From an uncultured Mesonia sp. (GTDB lineage Bacteria > Bacteroidota > Bacteroidia > Flavobacteriales > Flavobacteriaceae), in contig CANMOY010000009.1 of NCBI GenBank assembly GCA_947499595.1, forward strand, positions 1 through 64,000: a stretch of 64,000 nucleotides of DNA. Direction: 5' to 3'. A model generated the notes under the pieces. That model made no database searches and was not told where the DNA came from. It saw only the letters and a program-made list of their open reading frames with translations. Of the stretch, positions 44,558 through 55,250 are shown one piece after another. The translations under genes were made by a program, and so were the position numbers. Positions within the stretch are counted from its first letter, which is position 1. Each line of letters opens with the position of its first letter.

Positions 44558-45034
44558 ATGAGAAAAAGACAGGCAAAAAAGAGACCTCTTTTACCAGATC
44601 CTAAGTTTAATGACCAGTTAGTAACTAGGTTCGTTAACATGATGATGTGGGACGGTAAAAAGTCAATCGCTTTTAAGATTTTTTATGATGCAATTGATAT
44701 TGTAGAAGAGAAAAAGCAAGACGAAGAAAAATCGGCTTTAGAGCTATGGAAAGATGCTTTATCTAACGTAATGCCGCACGTAGAAGTGCGCAGTAGAAGA
44801 GTTGGTGGAGCTACCTTTCAAATACCTATGCAAATTCGTCCAGATAGAAAAGTTTCAACCGCTATGAAGTGGTTGATTATGTTTGCGCGTAAGCGTAATG
44901 AAAAAGGAATGGCGGCAAAATTGGCTGCAGAAGTTTTAGCTGCCGCTAAAGAAGAAGGTGCTGCGGTTAAAAAGAGAGTAGATACGCACAGAATGGCCGA
45001 AGCAAACAAAGCATTCTCACACTTTAGATTCTAA
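44558..45034 (+). CDS. rpsG: Ribosomal protein S7
   Basis: 158 residues. [16 protein letters not shown] start, [19 protein letters not shown] and the [15 protein letters not shown] end are diagnostic. S7 nucleates the head of the small subunit and often controls its own operon. An 85-base gap precedes it. fusA starts six bases after its stop. Confidence 0.98.
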   Translation: MRKRQAKKRPLLPDPKFNDQLVTRFVNMMMWDGKKSIAFKIFYDAIDIVEEKKQDEEKSALELWKDALSNVMPHVEVRSRRVGGATFQIPMQIRPDRKVSTAMKWLIMFARKRNEKGMAAKLAAEVLAAAKEEGAAVKKRVDTHRMAEANKAFSHFRF

Positions 45035-45040
45035 AAAACA

Positions 45041-47149
45041 ATGGCACAAAGAGATTTAAAATTTACAAGAAATATAGGAATTGCAGCGCATATTGATGCG
45101 GGTAAAACAACTACCACAGAGCGTATTTTGTTTTACACTGGTGTAAATCATAAAATAGGTGAAACACACGAAGGTGCTGCAACTATGGACTGGATGGAGC
45201 AGGAGCAGGAGCGTGGTATTACCATTACTTCTGCGGCAACGCACTGTACCTGGAACTATAGAGATCAAGAATACGTAGTAAATATTATCGATACGCCAGG
45301 TCACGTTGATTTTACCGTTGAAGTGGAGCGTTCATTGCGTATCTTAGATGGTGTTGTGGCTTTATTTAGTGCAGTTGATGGTGTTGAGCCGCAGTCTGAA
45401 ACCGTATGGAGACAAGCGGATAAATATCGTGTACCGCGTCTAGGTTTTGTGAACAAAATGGATAGACAAGGTGCAGACTTTTTTAATGTTTGTAATCAGG
45501 TGCGTGAAATGTTAGGAGGTAACCCTGTTCCTTTGCAAGTGCCAATCGGTGATGAAATTGATTTTAAAGGAGTGGTTGATCTTATTTCTAAAAAAGCAAT
45601 TATTTGGGATGAGGATAACTTCGGTATGACTTATAAGGAAATCGAAATTCCTGCTGAATTAGTTGAAGATGTAGATAAGTATAGAGCTCAGCTTGTTGAA
45701 GCTGTTGCTGAATATGACGAAGAGTTAATGGAGAAGTTCTTTGAAGACGAAAACTCTATTACTGAAGATGAGATTATTGCAGCTTTAAGAGCAGCTACAA
45801 TTGACATGTCTATTATACCAATGATGTGTGGTTCAGCTTTTAAAAATAAAGGAGTTCAGGCTATGCTTGATTCGGTAATGCGTTATTTGCCGTCACCGGT
45901 AGATATCGATGCTATCGAAGGGACTAATCCGCAAACTGGAGATGCAGAAGTGCGTAAGCCAAATGTAGAATCTCCTTTTTCTGCTTTAGCATTTAAGATT
46001 GCAACCGATCCTTTCGTAGGTCGTTTGGCATTCTTTAGAACTTATTCAGGAGCATTGGATGCTGGTTCTTACGTATTAAACAATCGTTCTGGTAAAAAAG
46101 AGCGTATTTCAAGAATGTATCAGATGCACGCCAATAAGCAAGAGCCTATCGATCGTATCGAAGCTGGTGATATTGGGGCTGCAGTAGGTTTTAAAGATAT
46201 TAAAACCGGCGATACCCTTACCGATATGGATAATCCAATCGTGCTTGAATCAATGACTTTCCCTGCGCCAGTTATTGGTATTGCGGTAGAGCCAAAGACA
46301 AAAGCTGATGTTGATAAAATGGGTATGGCTTTGGCTAAATTAGCTGAAGAAGATCCAACTTTCCAGGTAAAAACTGACGAAGCTTCAGGGCAAACTATTA
46401 TTTCGGGTATGGGAGAGTTGCATATCGAAATTTTAGTAGATCGTTTAAAAAGAGAATTTAAAGTAGAGGTTAACGAAGGTGAGCCGCAAGTAGAGTATAA
46501 AGAGGCTGTTACACAAACTGCTGAGCACAGAGAAGTTTATAAAAAGCAGTCTGGTGGTCGTGGTAAGTTCGCAGATATCGTATTTGAAATGGGGCCTGTT
46601 GATGAAGATTTCGAAGGTACTGGTCTTCAGTTCGTAGACGAAATTAAAGGGGGTAGAATTCCAAAAGAATTTATTCCTTCGGTTCAAAAAGGTTTTGAAG
46701 AAGCGATGAAAAACGGACCCTTGGCAGGGTTCCAAATGGATACTTTAAAGGTTACTTTAAAAGACGGATCATTTCACCCTGTTGATTCTGATCAATTATC
46801 GTTCGAATTGGCGGCTAAATTAGGATATAAAGCGGCAGCTAAAAAAGCAGGTGCTATTATCCTTGAGCCAATTATGAAAAACGAAGTGGTTACTCCAGAA
46901 GAAAATATGGGAGATATCGTAGGTGACTTAAACAGAAGAAGAGGTCAAGTTAATAATATGTCTGATAGATCTGGTGCAAAAGTTATTAAAGCTGAAGTGC
47001 CATTGGCAGAAATGTTTGGTTATGTAACTACACTAAGAACCTTATCTTCAGGTAGAGCTACCTCTACAATGGAATTTTCTCACTATGCTGAAACTCCTTC
47101 AAATATCTCAGAAGAAGTAATCAAAGCAGCAAAAGGAGCTAACGACTAA
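45041..47149 (+). CDS. fusA: Elongation factor G
   Basis: 702 residues, five-domain length. The GTP P-loop AHIDAGKTT is at 16-24, RGITITSA switch I follows, DTPGHVDF and NKMD complete the G motifs. It drives translocation on the ribosome. Unlike E. coli, tuf does not follow; rpsJ comes next after 12 bases, the usual arrangement in Bacteroidota. Confidence 0.98.
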   Translation: MAQRDLKFTRNIGIAAHIDAGKTTTTERILFYTGVNHKIGETHEGAATMDWMEQEQERGITITSAATHCTWNYRDQEYVVNIIDTPGHVDFTVEVERSLRILDGVVALFSAVDGVEPQSETVWRQADKYRVPRLGFVNKMDRQGADFFNVCNQVREMLGGNPVPLQVPIGDEIDFKGVVDLISKKAIIWDEDNFGMTYKEIEIPAELVEDVDKYRAQLVEAVAEYDEELMEKFFEDENSITEDEIIAALRAATIDMSIIPMMCGSAFKNKGVQAMLDSVMRYLPSPVDIDAIEGTNPQTGDAEVRKPNVESPFSALAFKIATDPFVGRLAFFRTYSGALDAGSYVLNNRSGKKERISRMYQMHANKQEPIDRIEAGDIGAAVGFKDIKTGDTLTDMDNPIVLESMTFPAPVIGIAVEPKTKADVDKMGMALAKLAEEDPTFQVKTDEASGQTIISGMGELHIEILVDRLKREFKVEVNEGEPQVEYKEAVTQTAEHREVYKKQSGGRGKFADIVFEMGPVDEDFEGTGLQFVDEIKGGRIPKEFIPSVQKGFEEAMKNGPLAGFQMDTLKVTLKDGSFHPVDSDQLSFELAAKLGYKAAAKKAGAIILEPIMKNEVVTPEENMGDIVGDLNRRRGQVNNMSDRSGAKVIKAEVPLAEMFGYVTTLRTLSSGRATSTMEFSHYAETPSNISEEVIKAAKGAND

Positions 47150-47161
47150 TATCAAGGAAAC

Positions 47162-47467
47162 ATGAGTCAGAAAATTAGAATAAAATTAAAATCTTACGAT
47201 TATAACTTGGTAGATAAATCTGCTGAGAAAATTGTAAAAACAGTTAAAACTACAGGGGCTGTGGTAACGGGGCCGATACCTTTACCTACGCATAAAAAAA
47301 TATTTACTGTGTTGCGTTCGCCACACGTAAATAAAAAAGCGCGTGAGCAGTTCGAGTTGAGTTCTTATAAAAGATTATTAGATATATATAGCTCATCTTC
47401 TAAAACAATTGATGCTCTTATGAAATTAGAGCTTCCAAGTGGAGTAGAGGTAGAGATTAAAGTTTAA
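47162..47467 (+). CDS. rpsJ: Ribosomal protein S10
   Basis: 101 residues. [20 protein letters not shown], then [20 protein letters not shown] are the canonical blocks. It belongs to the head of the small subunit and also serves as NusE in antitermination. It is fused to the str block and is followed by an unusually long gap with a terminator-like hairpin before rplC. Confidence 0.98.
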   Translation: MSQKIRIKLKSYDYNLVDKSAEKIVKTVKTTGAVVTGPIPLPTHKKIFTVLRSPHVNKKAREQFELSSYKRLLDIYSSSSKTIDALMKLELPSGVEVEIKV

Positions 47468-47479
47468 TGATTTACCAAG

Positions 47480-47589
47480 CTATTACTTGATTACAAGTGA
47501 TAGTAACATGTCCTGAGCTGCGAGCGAGGGAAAAACGGAAGAATATAGTCTAGGGGTTAGATATATTTTTCTAGCCCCTAAATTTTTTT
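47480..47589 (+). promoter_or_regulatory. Candidate attenuator/leader of rplC
   Basis: The 152-base gap after rpsJ holds two hairpins. Hairpin one is a 10-bp stem with one G-U pair (47480-47489 with 47494-47503, loop of four). Between them is a G/C-rich single-stranded candidate region (about 47509-47537), unlike the AT-rich surroundings. Hairpin two is a terminator. No clear promoter lies between hairpin two and rplC, so rplC and later genes would need read-through. This layout suits autogenous control by one of the downstream proteins, for example L4 (inference). Confidence 0.55.
47549..47589 (+). terminator. Terminator hairpin between rpsJ and rplC
   Basis: TAGGGGTTAG (47551-47560) pairs with CTAGCCCCTA (47571-47580; one G-U pair) and runs into seven Ts. 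It is within a unit expected to be co-transcribed, so it is probably conditional. Confidence 0.8.
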
Positions 47590-47619
47590 AATATAAATGT
47601 TTAATAATAAATAATAATT

Positions 47620-48237
47620 ATGTCTGGGTTAATAGGAAAGAAAATAGGCATGACCAGCATTTTTGACGAAAACGGAAAAAATATTCCGTGTACCGTTATT
47701 CAAGCAGGACCATGTGTAGTTACCCAAGTCAGAACCATCGAGGTTGACGGGTATGAAGCTCTTCAACTTGGTTTCGATGACAAATCAGACAAAGCTACTA
47801 CAAAAGCGGCTGCAGGTCACTTTAAGAAAGCAGGTACTGGTGCAAAACGTAAAGTTGTCGAGTTCCAAGGATTTGAAGAAGATTACAAATTAGGTGATCA
47901 AATTACTGTAGAGCACTTTACAGAAGGAGAATTTGTTGATGTAGCAGGAACTTCTAAAGGTAAAGGTTTTCAAGGGGTTGTAAAGCGTCACGGTTTTGGT
48001 GGTGTTGGACAACAAACGCACGGTCAACATAACCGTTTAAGAGCTCCAGGATCGATTGGTGCGGCTTCTTACCCTGCGCGTGTTTTTAAAGGAATGCGTA
48101 TGGCAGGTCAAATGGGAGGCGAAAGAGTGAAAGTAGAAAATCTTAAAGTGTTAAAAGTGGTAGCAGAAAAAAATCTGCTAGTAGTTAAAGGATGTGTTCC
48201 TGGCCACAAAAACGCTTACGTAACTATTCAGAAATAA
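47620..48237 (+). CDS. rplC: Ribosomal protein L3
   Basis: 205 residues. [18 protein letters not shown] start and [10 protein letters not shown] with the QMGGERVK end. L3 is an early-assembly protein of the large subunit. Its stop codon overlaps the rplD start (TAATG), coupling translation. It is the first gene after the hairpin leader. Confidence 0.98.
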   Translation: MSGLIGKKIGMTSIFDENGKNIPCTVIQAGPCVVTQVRTIEVDGYEALQLGFDDKSDKATTKAAAGHFKKAGTGAKRKVVEFQGFEEDYKLGDQITVEHFTEGEFVDVAGTSKGKGFQGVVKRHGFGGVGQQTHGQHNRLRAPGSIGAASYPARVFKGMRMAGQMGGERVKVENLKVLKVVAEKNLLVVKGCVPGHKNAYVTIQK

Positions 48238-48866
48238 TGAAAGTAGCAGTTTTAGATAAACAAGGTAAAGAAACAGGTAGAGAGGCAAACCTTTCTGATG
48301 CTGTTTTTGGAATTGAGCCTAACGAGCACGCTGTTTACTTAGATGTTAAGCAGTACTTGGCAAATCAAAGACAAGGTACACATAAGGCTAAAGAAAGAGC
48401 CGAAATTGTAGGAAGTACTCGTAAGATTAAGAAGCAAAAAGGAACAGGTACGGCCCGTGCGGGTAGTATTAAGTCGCCAATCTTTAGAGGGGGTGGCCGT
48501 ATATTTGGACCTAGACCAAGAAATTATGGTTTTAAATTGAATAAAAACCTTAAGCGTTTGGCTAGAAGATCGGTTCTTTCTCAAAAGGCAAAATCTAACA
48601 ACTTAATGGTTGTTGAGGATTTTAATTTTGATAAACCAAAAACTAAGGATTTTTTAAGCTTTTTAGCTAATTTAGGCTTAAATGATAAAAAATCATTGAT
48701 AGTATTGGGTGAAACAAATAAAAATGTATATTTGTCATCACGTAATTTAAAAACCTCAGAAGTTGTAACTGCCTCAGAAATAAGCACTTACAAATTAATG
48801 CACGCAAATAAAGTTGTGTTGACTGAGGAGTCGTTAGAAGAAATTGAAAAGAATTTGAGTAAATAA
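48237..48866 (+). CDS. rplD: Ribosomal protein L4
   Basis: 209 residues from ATG 48237. This start overlaps the last base of the rplC stop codon and gives the conserved [14 protein letters not shown]. An in-frame upstream ATG at 48192 lies inside rplC and is not used. RAGSIKSPIFRGGGRIFGPR is the long tail that lines the exit tunnel. In E. coli L4 represses the S10 operon by attenuation, so the leader before rplC is a candidate target. Confidence 0.98.
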   Translation: MKVAVLDKQGKETGREANLSDAVFGIEPNEHAVYLDVKQYLANQRQGTHKAKERAEIVGSTRKIKKQKGTGTARAGSIKSPIFRGGGRIFGPRPRNYGFKLNKNLKRLARRSVLSQKAKSNNLMVVEDFNFDKPKTKDFLSFLANLGLNDKKSLIVLGETNKNVYLSSRNLKTSEVVTASEISTYKLMHANKVVLTEESLEEIEKNLSK

Positions 48867-48871
48867 GCGTT

Positions 48872-49162
48872 ATGAGTATCTTAATAAAACCTATTATTAC
48901 AGAAAAAGCAACTAATGATAGCGAATTGAATAATCGCTTTGCTTTTGTGGTGAATAAAAAGGCGAACAAGATTGAAATAAAAGACGCAGTAGAGTCTGCT
49001 TATGGCGTTTCAGTTGAAAAAGTTCGCACAATGATTGTCCGTCCAGATCGAAAAACTCGTTATACTAAAACGGGTGTCGTGACTGGTAAAACAAATGCTT
49101 ATAAAAAGGCAATTGTACAGGTGGCAGACGGAGAGACAATAGATTTATATACTAATCTTTAA
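48872..49162 (+). CDS. rplW: Ribosomal protein L23
   Basis: 96 residues. MSILIKPIITEKATNDSE, FVVNKKANKIEIKDAVE and VRPDRKTRYT are typical. L23 forms the exit-tunnel docking point for trigger factor and SRP. Five bases follow rplD. Confidence 0.97.
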   Translation: MSILIKPIITEKATNDSELNNRFAFVVNKKANKIEIKDAVESAYGVSVEKVRTMIVRPDRKTRYTKTGVVTGKTNAYKKAIVQVADGETIDLYTNL

Positions 49163-49172
49163 GAATTAAAGG

Positions 49173-49997
49173 ATGTCGGTTAGAAAATTAAAACCAATCA
49201 CTCCTGGTCAGCGTTTTAGAGTAGTTAATGGGTATGACGCCATAACTACTGATAAGCCGGAGAAAAGTTTACTTGCTCCGAGAAAAAGAACAGGAGGTAG
49301 AAACAGTCAAGGAAAAATGACCATGCGTTATAGAGGTGGTGGTCATAAGAAACGTTATCGTATTATCGATTTCAAACGTAACAAAGCAGGGATTCCTGCT
49401 ACTGTTGCTTCAATCGAGTATGATCCGAACAGAACTGCGTTCATCGCGTTACTGAACTATCAAGATGGTGAAAAACGCTATGTTATTGCTCAAAACGGTT
49501 TACAGGTAGGTCAGAACTTGGTTTCTGGTAACGATGTAGCAACTGAAATTGGAAACGCTATGCCTTTGAAGGAAATTCCTTTGGGTACGGTGATTTCTTG
49601 TATTGAGTTAAGACCTGGTCAAGGTGCTGTAATGGCGCGTAGTGCTGGTGCTTTTGCTCAATTAATCGCTAGAGAAGGAAAGTATGCAACGGTAAAATTA
49701 CCTTCAGGAGAAATAAGATTGATCTTGAGTGAGTGTATGGCTACTATTGGTGCTGTTTCAAATAGTGATCATCAATTATTGGTATCTGGTAAAGCAGGTA
49801 GAAAACGTTGGTTAGGTAGAAGACCTAGAACGAGACCGGTAGTAATGAACCCAGTTGATCACCCAATGGGTGGAGGTGAAGGTAGAGCTTCAGGAGGTCA
49901 TCCAAGATCTAGAAAAGGTATACCGGCCAAGGGTTATAGAACTCGTTCTAAAACCAAAGCGAGTAATAAGTTTATTGTAGAACGTAGAAAGAAATAA
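49173..49997 (+). CDS. rplB: Ribosomal protein L2
   Basis: 274 residues. [16 protein letters not shown] start, [15 protein letters not shown], and the [16 protein letters not shown] loop near the peptidyl-transferase centre. Full length and standard position after rplW. Confidence 0.98.
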   Translation: MSVRKLKPITPGQRFRVVNGYDAITTDKPEKSLLAPRKRTGGRNSQGKMTMRYRGGGHKKRYRIIDFKRNKAGIPATVASIEYDPNRTAFIALLNYQDGEKRYVIAQNGLQVGQNLVSGNDVATEIGNAMPLKEIPLGTVISCIELRPGQGAVMARSAGAFAQLIAREGKYATVKLPSGEIRLILSECMATIGAVSNSDHQLLVSGKAGRKRWLGRRPRTRPVVMNPVDHPMGGGEGRASGGHPRSRKGIPAKGYRTRSKTKASNKFIVERRKK

Positions 49998-50003
49998 TAA
50001 GAT

Positions 50004-50282
50004 ATGGCACGTTCATTAAAAAAAGGACCTTACGTTCACTATAAGTTAGAGAAAAAGGTAGCGCAAAATGTAGAGTCTGGAAAAAAGACTGTTATCAAAA
50101 CGTGGTCAAGAGCTTCGATGATAACTCCAGATTTTGTAGGCCAGACTATAGGGGTGCATAACGGTAGACAGTTTGTACCAGTTTATGTGACAGAGAATAT
50201 GGTGGGTCATAAATTAGGAGAATTTTCACCAACTCGTTCTTATAGAGGGCACGGAGGTTCTAAAAATAAAGGTAAAAAATAA
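50004..50282 (+). CDS. rpsS: Ribosomal protein S19
   Basis: 92 residues. [18 protein letters not shown] start, [19 protein letters not shown] and [16 protein letters not shown]. Binds 16S rRNA with S13 in the head. Confidence 0.98.
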   Translation: MARSLKKGPYVHYKLEKKVAQNVESGKKTVIKTWSRASMITPDFVGQTIGVHNGRQFVPVYVTENMVGHKLGEFSPTRSYRGHGGSKNKGKK

Positions 50283-50290
50283 TTGAAGCT

Positions 50291-50698
50291 ATGGGAGTTC
50301 GTAAAAAAGAAAGAGCAGAGCAAATTAAAGAAGCTAAGAAACAAGTAGCTTTCGCAAAGCTAAATAACTGCCCTACTTCGCCAAGAAAAATGCGTTTAGT
50401 AGCAGATTTAGTACGTGGTGAAGGTGTAGAAAAGGCGCTTCAAATATTAAAGTTTAACACAAAAGAAGCATCTATTCGTTTAGAAAAACTTTTGTTGTCT
50501 GCGATAGCAAACTGGCAAGCCAAGAATGAAGAGGCGAGTCTAGAAGATGCAGAACTTTATATTAAAGAAATTAGAGTTGACGGTGGTAGTATGTTGAAAA
50601 GATTAAGACCAGCACCTCAAGGAAGAGCACATAGAATAAGAAAGAGATCAAATCATGTAACTATGATTTTAGGATCTAAAAATAATACACAAAGCTAA
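50291..50698 (+). CDS. rplV: Ribosomal protein L22
   Basis: 135 residues. The core [18 protein letters not shown] and [18 protein letters not shown] are canonical; the tip lines the exit tunnel. An N-terminal basic extension (residues 1-25) is longer than in E. coli, as usual in this phylum. Confidence 0.97.
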   Translation: MGVRKKERAEQIKEAKKQVAFAKLNNCPTSPRKMRLVADLVRGEGVEKALQILKFNTKEASIRLEKLLLSAIANWQAKNEEASLEDAELYIKEIRVDGGSMLKRLRPAPQGRAHRIRKRSNHVTMILGSKNNTQS

Positions 50699-50706
50699 GA
50701 AGTAGT

Positions 50707-51426
50707 ATGGGACAAAAAACAAATCCAATCGGGAATAGACTTGGTATCATCAGAGGATGGGAATCTAACTGGTACGGAGGAGACAACTACGGCGATAAAT
50801 TAGCTGAAGACGATAAGATTAGAAAATACATCCATGCTCGTCTTTCTAAAGCTAGTGTATCTAGAGTGATTATTGAGCGTACGCTTAAACTTGTAACCGT
50901 TACTATCACTACGGCCAGACCAGGTATCATTATTGGTAAAGGAGGTCAAGAGGTAGACAAGTTAAAAGAAGAGCTTAAGAAAATTACTGGAAAAGAAGTT
51001 CAGGTTAATATTTTTGAGATTAAAAGACCAGAACTAGATGCTCATTTAGTGGCGGCGAGTATTGCAAGACAAATTGAAAATAGAATTTCTTACCGTCGTG
51101 CAATTAAAATGGCTATTGCGGCTGCAATGCGTATGAATGCTGAAGGTATTAAAGTGCAAATTTCGGGTCGTTTAAACGGAGCTGAAATGGCGCGTAGTGA
51201 AGCCTATAAAGAGGGTAGAATACCTTTATCAACCTTTAGAGCCGATATTGATTATGCTTTAGTTGAGGCCCACACTACCTATGGTAGATTAGGGGTTAAA
51301 GTATGGATCATGAAAGGTGAAGTATACGGAAAAAGAGAACTATCTCCACTTGTTGGAATGTCTAAAAAGCAAGGAGGTAAATCTGGATCTGGACGAGGTG
51401 GTAACAAATCACGTCGTAGAAAGTAA
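50707..51426 (+). CDS. rpsC: Ribosomal protein S3
   Basis: 239 residues. [20 protein letters not shown] start, KH-domain [18 protein letters not shown], and a basic C-terminal tail after about residue 215. It is at the mRNA entry site and has helicase-like activity with S4 and S5. Confidence 0.98.
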   Translation: MGQKTNPIGNRLGIIRGWESNWYGGDNYGDKLAEDDKIRKYIHARLSKASVSRVIIERTLKLVTVTITTARPGIIIGKGGQEVDKLKEELKKITGKEVQVNIFEIKRPELDAHLVAASIARQIENRISYRRAIKMAIAAAMRMNAEGIKVQISGRLNGAEMARSEAYKEGRIPLSTFRADIDYALVEAHTTYGRLGVKVWIMKGEVYGKRELSPLVGMSKKQGGKSGSGRGGNKSRRRK

Positions 51427-51444
51427 TTTTTTAAATTAAGAGAA

Positions 51445-51864
51445 ATGTTACAGCCTAAAAGAACGAAATATAGAAAGCAGCAAAAAGGTCGTATGAAAGG
51501 AAATGCCGGTAGAGGGCACAGACTTTCAAACGGTACTTTTGGAATCAAATCATTAGATTCTAGCTTCGTGACTGCGCGTCAAATTGAAGCTGCGCGTATT
51601 GCAGCAACAAGATACTTGAAAAGAGAAGGGTCTATTTGGATTAAAATTTTCCCAGATAAGCCAATTACCAAGAAACCATTAGAAGTACGTATGGGTAAAG
51701 GTAAGGGTAATGTAGAGTATTGGGCAGCTGTTGTGAAGCCAGGAAGAATCTTATTTGAAATAGGAGGTGTTCCTCAGGAGTCAGCCAAAGAGGCCTTGCG
51801 TTTAGCGGCTCAAAAACTGCCTGTAAGAACTAAGTTTATTGTTGCAAGGGATTATCAAGAATAA
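51445..51864 (+). CDS. rplP: Ribosomal protein L16
   Basis: 139 residues. [19 protein letters not shown] start and [20 protein letters not shown]. It organises the A-site region of the large subunit. Confidence 0.98.
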   Translation: MLQPKRTKYRKQQKGRMKGNAGRGHRLSNGTFGIKSLDSSFVTARQIEAARIAATRYLKREGSIWIKIFPDKPITKKPLEVRMGKGKGNVEYWAAVVKPGRILFEIGGVPQESAKEALRLAAQKLPVRTKFIVARDYQE

Positions 51865-51874
51865 TTTTTGAGTT

Positions 51875-52066
51875 ATGAAACAATCAGAAGTAAAAGAATT
51901 ATCTGTAGCTGAATTGCAAGAGCAATTGGCTATACAAGAACAATCGTACAGAGATTTAAAAATGGCTCATGCGATCACGCCTTTAGATAACCCGGCGCAA
52001 ATAAGAAACGTGAGAAGAAGTATTGCACGTATAGCAACAGAAATCACAAAAAGAGAATTACAATAA
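51875..52066 (+). CDS. rpmC: Ribosomal protein L29
   Basis: 63 residues, two long helices. MKQSEVKELSVAELQEQL start and DNPAQIRNVRRSIARI. It sits at the exit of the large subunit next to L23. Confidence 0.96.
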   Translation: MKQSEVKELSVAELQEQLAIQEQSYRDLKMAHAITPLDNPAQIRNVRRSIARIATEITKRELQ

Positions 52067-52078
52067 TTCTGCTGAGTA

Positions 52079-52336
52079 ATGGAAAAAAGAAATTTAAGAA
52101 AAGAACGTATAGGTGTTGTTACTAGTAACAAAATGCAGAAATCTATTGTGGTTTCTGAAGTGAAAAAAATGAAACACCCTATGTATGGAAAATTCGTATT
52201 AAAAACGAAGAAGTACGTAGCGCACGATGAAAAAAATGACTGCAACGAAGGAGATACGGTTAGGATTATGGAAACTAAACCTATGAGTAAATCTAAATGT
52301 TGGAGATTAGTAGAAATCATAGAAAGAGCTAAGTAA
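52079..52336 (+). CDS. rpsQ: Ribosomal protein S17
   Basis: 85 residues. [19 protein letters not shown] start, [20 protein letters not shown] and [17 protein letters not shown]. Ends the classical S10 operon; rplN starts two bases after its stop codon, so S10 and spc blocks are joined. Confidence 0.97.
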   Translation: MEKRNLRKERIGVVTSNKMQKSIVVSEVKKMKHPMYGKFVLKTKKYVAHDEKNDCNEGDTVRIMETKPMSKSKCWRLVEIIERAK

Positions 52337-52338
52337 TT

Positions 52339-52707
52339 ATGGTACAACAAGAATCTAGATTAAAAGTAGCAGACAATACTGGAGCCAAAGAGGTTTTGAC
52401 TATCCGTGTATTGGGAGGTACCAAGAAGCGTTATGCTTCTGTTGGAGACAAAATTGTGGTAAGTGTGAAAGAATCTACTCCTAACGGAAGCGTTAAAAAA
52501 GGAGCCGTTTCTACCGCAGTAGTGGTGCGTACCAAAAAAGAAGTTCGTAGAGCAGATGGTTCATACATCCGCTTTGATGATAATGCTTGTGTGTTGTTAA
52601 ATCCAACTGGTGAAATGCGAGGAACTCGCGTATTTGGCCCAGTTGCGAGAGAACTACGCGATAAGCAATTTATGAAAATTGTATCATTAGCGCCAGAGGT
52701 GCTTTAA
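52339..52707 (+). CDS. rplN: Ribosomal protein L14
   Basis: 122 residues. [20 protein letters not shown] start and the [20 protein letters not shown] end. First gene of the spc block. Confidence 0.98.
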   Translation: MVQQESRLKVADNTGAKEVLTIRVLGGTKKRYASVGDKIVVSVKESTPNGSVKKGAVSTAVVVRTKKEVRRADGSYIRFDDNACVLLNPTGEMRGTRVFGPVARELRDKQFMKIVSLAPEVL

Positions 52708-52717
52708 TACAGAAAAA

Positions 52718-53029
52718 ATGACAAAGCTTAAAATAAAATCAGGAGATACCGTACGCGTAATTGCTGGAGATCATAAGGGTCAAGAAGGTAAAGTGCAAAA
52801 GGTATTGGTTGACAAACAGAAGGCCATTGTGGAAGGAATCAATTTGGTTTCTAAACACCAGAAGCCTAGTGCTTCTAATCCACAAGGTGGGATTCAAAAG
52901 AAAGAAGCTCCTATTCATATTTCAAATTTATCTCTTATCGATAAAAATGGAGAAACTACACGTGTAGGTTTTAAAATGGAGGGAGAAAAGAAAGTGAGAT
53001 TTTCTAAAAAATCTAATGAACTAATTTAG
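52718..53029 (+). CDS. rplX: Ribosomal protein L24
   Basis: 103 residues with the KOW motif [20 protein letters not shown] and [20 protein letters not shown]. An assembly-initiator protein of the large subunit. rplE begins two bases after its stop. Confidence 0.97.
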   Translation: MTKLKIKSGDTVRVIAGDHKGQEGKVQKVLVDKQKAIVEGINLVSKHQKPSASNPQGGIQKKEAPIHISNLSLIDKNGETTRVGFKMEGEKKVRFSKKSNELI

Positions 53030-53031
53030 TT

Positions 53032-53583
53032 ATGAGCTACGTACCAAGACTTAAACAAGAGTATAAAGACAAGGTCATTTCTGCTCTTACGGAAGAATTT
53101 AGTTACGAAAATAAAATGGAAGTGCCTAAGCTTACTAAAATTGTAGTAAGTAGAGGTGTAGGAGCAGCTGTGGCTGATAAAAAATTAATTGATCACGCCG
53201 TTGATGAATTAACTACAATCACAGGTCAAAAAGCTGTTGCAACCATTTCAAAGAAAGATGTTGCCTCTTTTAAATTACGAAAAGGTATGCCTATTGGTGC
53301 CAAAGTTACTTTAAGAGGTGAGCGTATGTATGAATTTTTAGATCGATTAATCACCGCTTCTTTACCAAGAGTGCGTGATTTTAACGGAATTAAAGCCACT
53401 GGTTTTGACGGTAGAGGTAATTATAACTTAGGAATTACTGAGCAAATTATTTTTCCTGAAATAAATATCGATACAGTGAACAAAATATCAGGTATGGATA
53501 TTACATTTGTAACCACGGCAAAAACCGATAAAGAAGCGAAGTCTTTATTGACAGAACTAGGTTTACCATTTAAAAAGAAATAA
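53032..53583 (+). CDS. rplE: Ribosomal protein L5
   Basis: 183 residues. [13 protein letters not shown] start, [20 protein letters not shown] and the [11 protein letters not shown] segment. It binds 5S rRNA. One base separates it from rpsN. Confidence 0.98.
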   Translation: MSYVPRLKQEYKDKVISALTEEFSYENKMEVPKLTKIVVSRGVGAAVADKKLIDHAVDELTTITGQKAVATISKKDVASFKLRKGMPIGAKVTLRGERMYEFLDRLITASLPRVRDFNGIKATGFDGRGNYNLGITEQIIFPEINIDTVNKISGMDITFVTTAKTDKEAKSLLTELGLPFKKK

Positions 53584-53584
53584 C

Positions 53585-53854
53585 ATGGCTAAAGAATCAA
53601 TGAAAGCCCGCGAGGTGAAGAGACAAAAATTGGTAGATAAATATGCTGAAAAGAGAAAAGCTTTGAAAGAAGCTGGTGATTATGAAGCATTGCAAAAATT
53701 ACCTAAAAACGCCTCTCCAGTTCGCTTACATAATAGATGTAAATTAACCGGAAGACCTAAAGGTTACATGAGACAATTTGGAATTTCTCGTGTAATGTTT
53801 AGAGAAATGGCCAACAAAGGTTTGATACCTGGTGTAAAGAAAGCCAGTTGGTAA
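53585..53854 (+). CDS. rpsN: Ribosomal protein S14 (zinc-free type)
   Basis: 89 residues, the long form. [20 protein letters not shown] start and [19 protein letters not shown]. It has no paired cysteine motifs, so it is the C-minus form that needs no zinc. A 63-base gap with a hairpin follows before rpsH. Confidence 0.97.
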   Translation: MAKESMKAREVKRQKLVDKYAEKRKALKEAGDYEALQKLPKNASPVRLHNRCKLTGRPKGYMRQFGISRVMFREMANKGLIPGVKKASW

Positions 53855-53865
53855 TATTGTTTAAC

Positions 53866-53904
53866 TGATTGAAGGTTCTATAAAAAAGAAGAAAACCACA
53901 ATCA
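53866..53904 (+). promoter_or_regulatory. Hairpin before rpsH, possible S8 control site
   Basis: TGATTG (53866-53871) pairs with CAATCA (53899-53904) and GGTT (53874-53877) with AACC (53894-53897). The two helices are split by a small asymmetric internal loop, AA against A. S8 recognises helices with A-rich internal loops in 16S rRNA and in the E. coli spc mRNA, so a target just ahead of the S8 gene is plausible. The specific S8 consensus has not been checked base by base. Confidence 0.4.
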
Positions 53905-53917
53905 AAATATTTGTAAA

Positions 53918-54316
53918 ATGAATACAGATCCTATTGCAGATTATTTGACAAGAATTAGAAACGCTATGGCGGCAAATCACCGTGTAGTTGAAATTCCTGC
54001 TTCTAATCTAAAAAAACAAATAACAAAGATTTTATTCGATCAAGGGTATATCTTAAGTTATAAGTTTGAAGATACTACCGCTCAAGGAAGTATCAAAATC
54101 GCGCTTAAGTATGACAAGGATACTAAAGAGAGTGTAATTAAAAAATTACAACGAATTAGTAAGCCTGGTCTGCGTAAATATGCAGGGGCGAACGAGATTC
54201 CACGAATCCTTAACGGATTAGGAATTGCTATTGTTTCTACTTCAAAAGGAGTTATGACAGGTAAGCAAGCCCAAAGAGAGAAAGTAGGTGGTGAATTACT
54301 TTGCTACGTTTACTAA
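53918..54316 (+). CDS. rpsH: Ribosomal protein S8
   Basis: 132 residues. TDPIADYLTRIRNAMAANH start, PRILNGLGIAIVSTSKGVMT and the GGELLCYVY end. An early-binding protein of the small subunit, known in other bacteria as the repressor of the spc operon. Confidence 0.98.
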   Translation: MNTDPIADYLTRIRNAMAANHRVVEIPASNLKKQITKILFDQGYILSYKFEDTTAQGSIKIALKYDKDTKESVIKKLQRISKPGLRKYAGANEIPRILNGLGIAIVSTSKGVMTGKQAQREKVGGELLCYVY

Positions 54317-54335
54317 TTTTTAAAAGACAAAAGTT

Positions 54336-54878
54336 ATGTCAAGAATAGGAAACAGTCCAGTTTCGATACCAGAAGGAGTAACTGTAACCCTAGATGAGGG
54401 GTTGATTACTGTAAAAGGTAAGTTAGGAGAGTTAACTCAAGAATTCTCGGATATCGAAATAAAAATAGAAGATAACCAAGTTATTTTAGAGCGTTCTTCA
54501 GATAAAAAGAACTTTAAGGGTAAACATGGTTTGTATAGAGCTTTAATCCAAAATATGGTTGAAGGTGTATCAAACGGTTTTACTAAAGAATTAGAATTAG
54601 TGGGGGTGGGTTACCGTGCCTCTAACCAGGGGCAGGTTTTAGACTTAGCCTTGGGATTCTCGCATAATATTGTTTTAGAATTGGCGCCAGAGGTTAAAGT
54701 TGAGGCAATTTCTGAAAAAGGAAAAAATCCAATCGTTAAACTAACTTCTCATGATAAGCAACTTGTAGGTCAAGTGGCTGCAAAAATTCGATCATTCCGT
54801 AAGCCAGAGCCTTACAAAGGAAAAGGAATTAAATTTGTAGGAGAACAATTAAGAAGAAAAGCAGGTAAATCAGCTTAA
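54336..54878 (+). CDS. rplF: Ribosomal protein L6
   Basis: 180 residues, two tandem alpha-beta domains. MSRIGNSPVSIPEGVTVTL start and the C-terminal KPEPYKGKGIKFVGEQLRRK. Located near the GTPase-associated centre. Confidence 0.98.
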   Translation: MSRIGNSPVSIPEGVTVTLDEGLITVKGKLGELTQEFSDIEIKIEDNQVILERSSDKKNFKGKHGLYRALIQNMVEGVSNGFTKELELVGVGYRASNQGQVLDLALGFSHNIVLELAPEVKVEAISEKGKNPIVKLTSHDKQLVGQVAAKIRSFRKPEPYKGKGIKFVGEQLRRKAGKSA

Positions 54879-54890
54879 AAGATTGTAATT

Positions 54891-55244
54891 ATGGCATTTT
54901 CAAAAGAAAAAAGAAGAGAAAAAATCAGAAGAAGAATACGCAAAAATTTAGCTGGTAATGCTTCTCGTCCTAGATTATCTGTGTACAGAAGTAATAAAGA
55001 AATTTATGCACAGTTGGTCAATGATGTAGACGGAGTAACCCTAGCAGCGGCATCTTCTCGAGATAAAGAAATTACCTCAAAGGGAACTAAAATTGAAGTT
55101 GCTCAAGAGGTAGGAAAATTAATTGCAGAACGTGCAAAGAATGCTGGTGTAGAATTAGTAACCTTTGATCGAGGGGGCTATTTATATCACGGTAGAGTTA
55201 AATCATTAGCAGACGGTGCTCGAGAAGGAGGACTAAAATTCTAA
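54891..55244 (+). CDS. rplR: Ribosomal protein L18
   Basis: 117 residues. The basic head [36 protein letters not shown] and the [20 protein letters not shown] end. Binds 5S rRNA with L5. Confidence 0.98.
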   Translation: MAFSKEKRREKIRRRIRKNLAGNASRPRLSVYRSNKEIYAQLVNDVDGVTLAAASSRDKEITSKGTKIEVAQEVGKLIAERAKNAGVELVTFDRGGYLYHGRVKSLADGAREGGLKF

Positions 55245-55250
55245 AATAAT

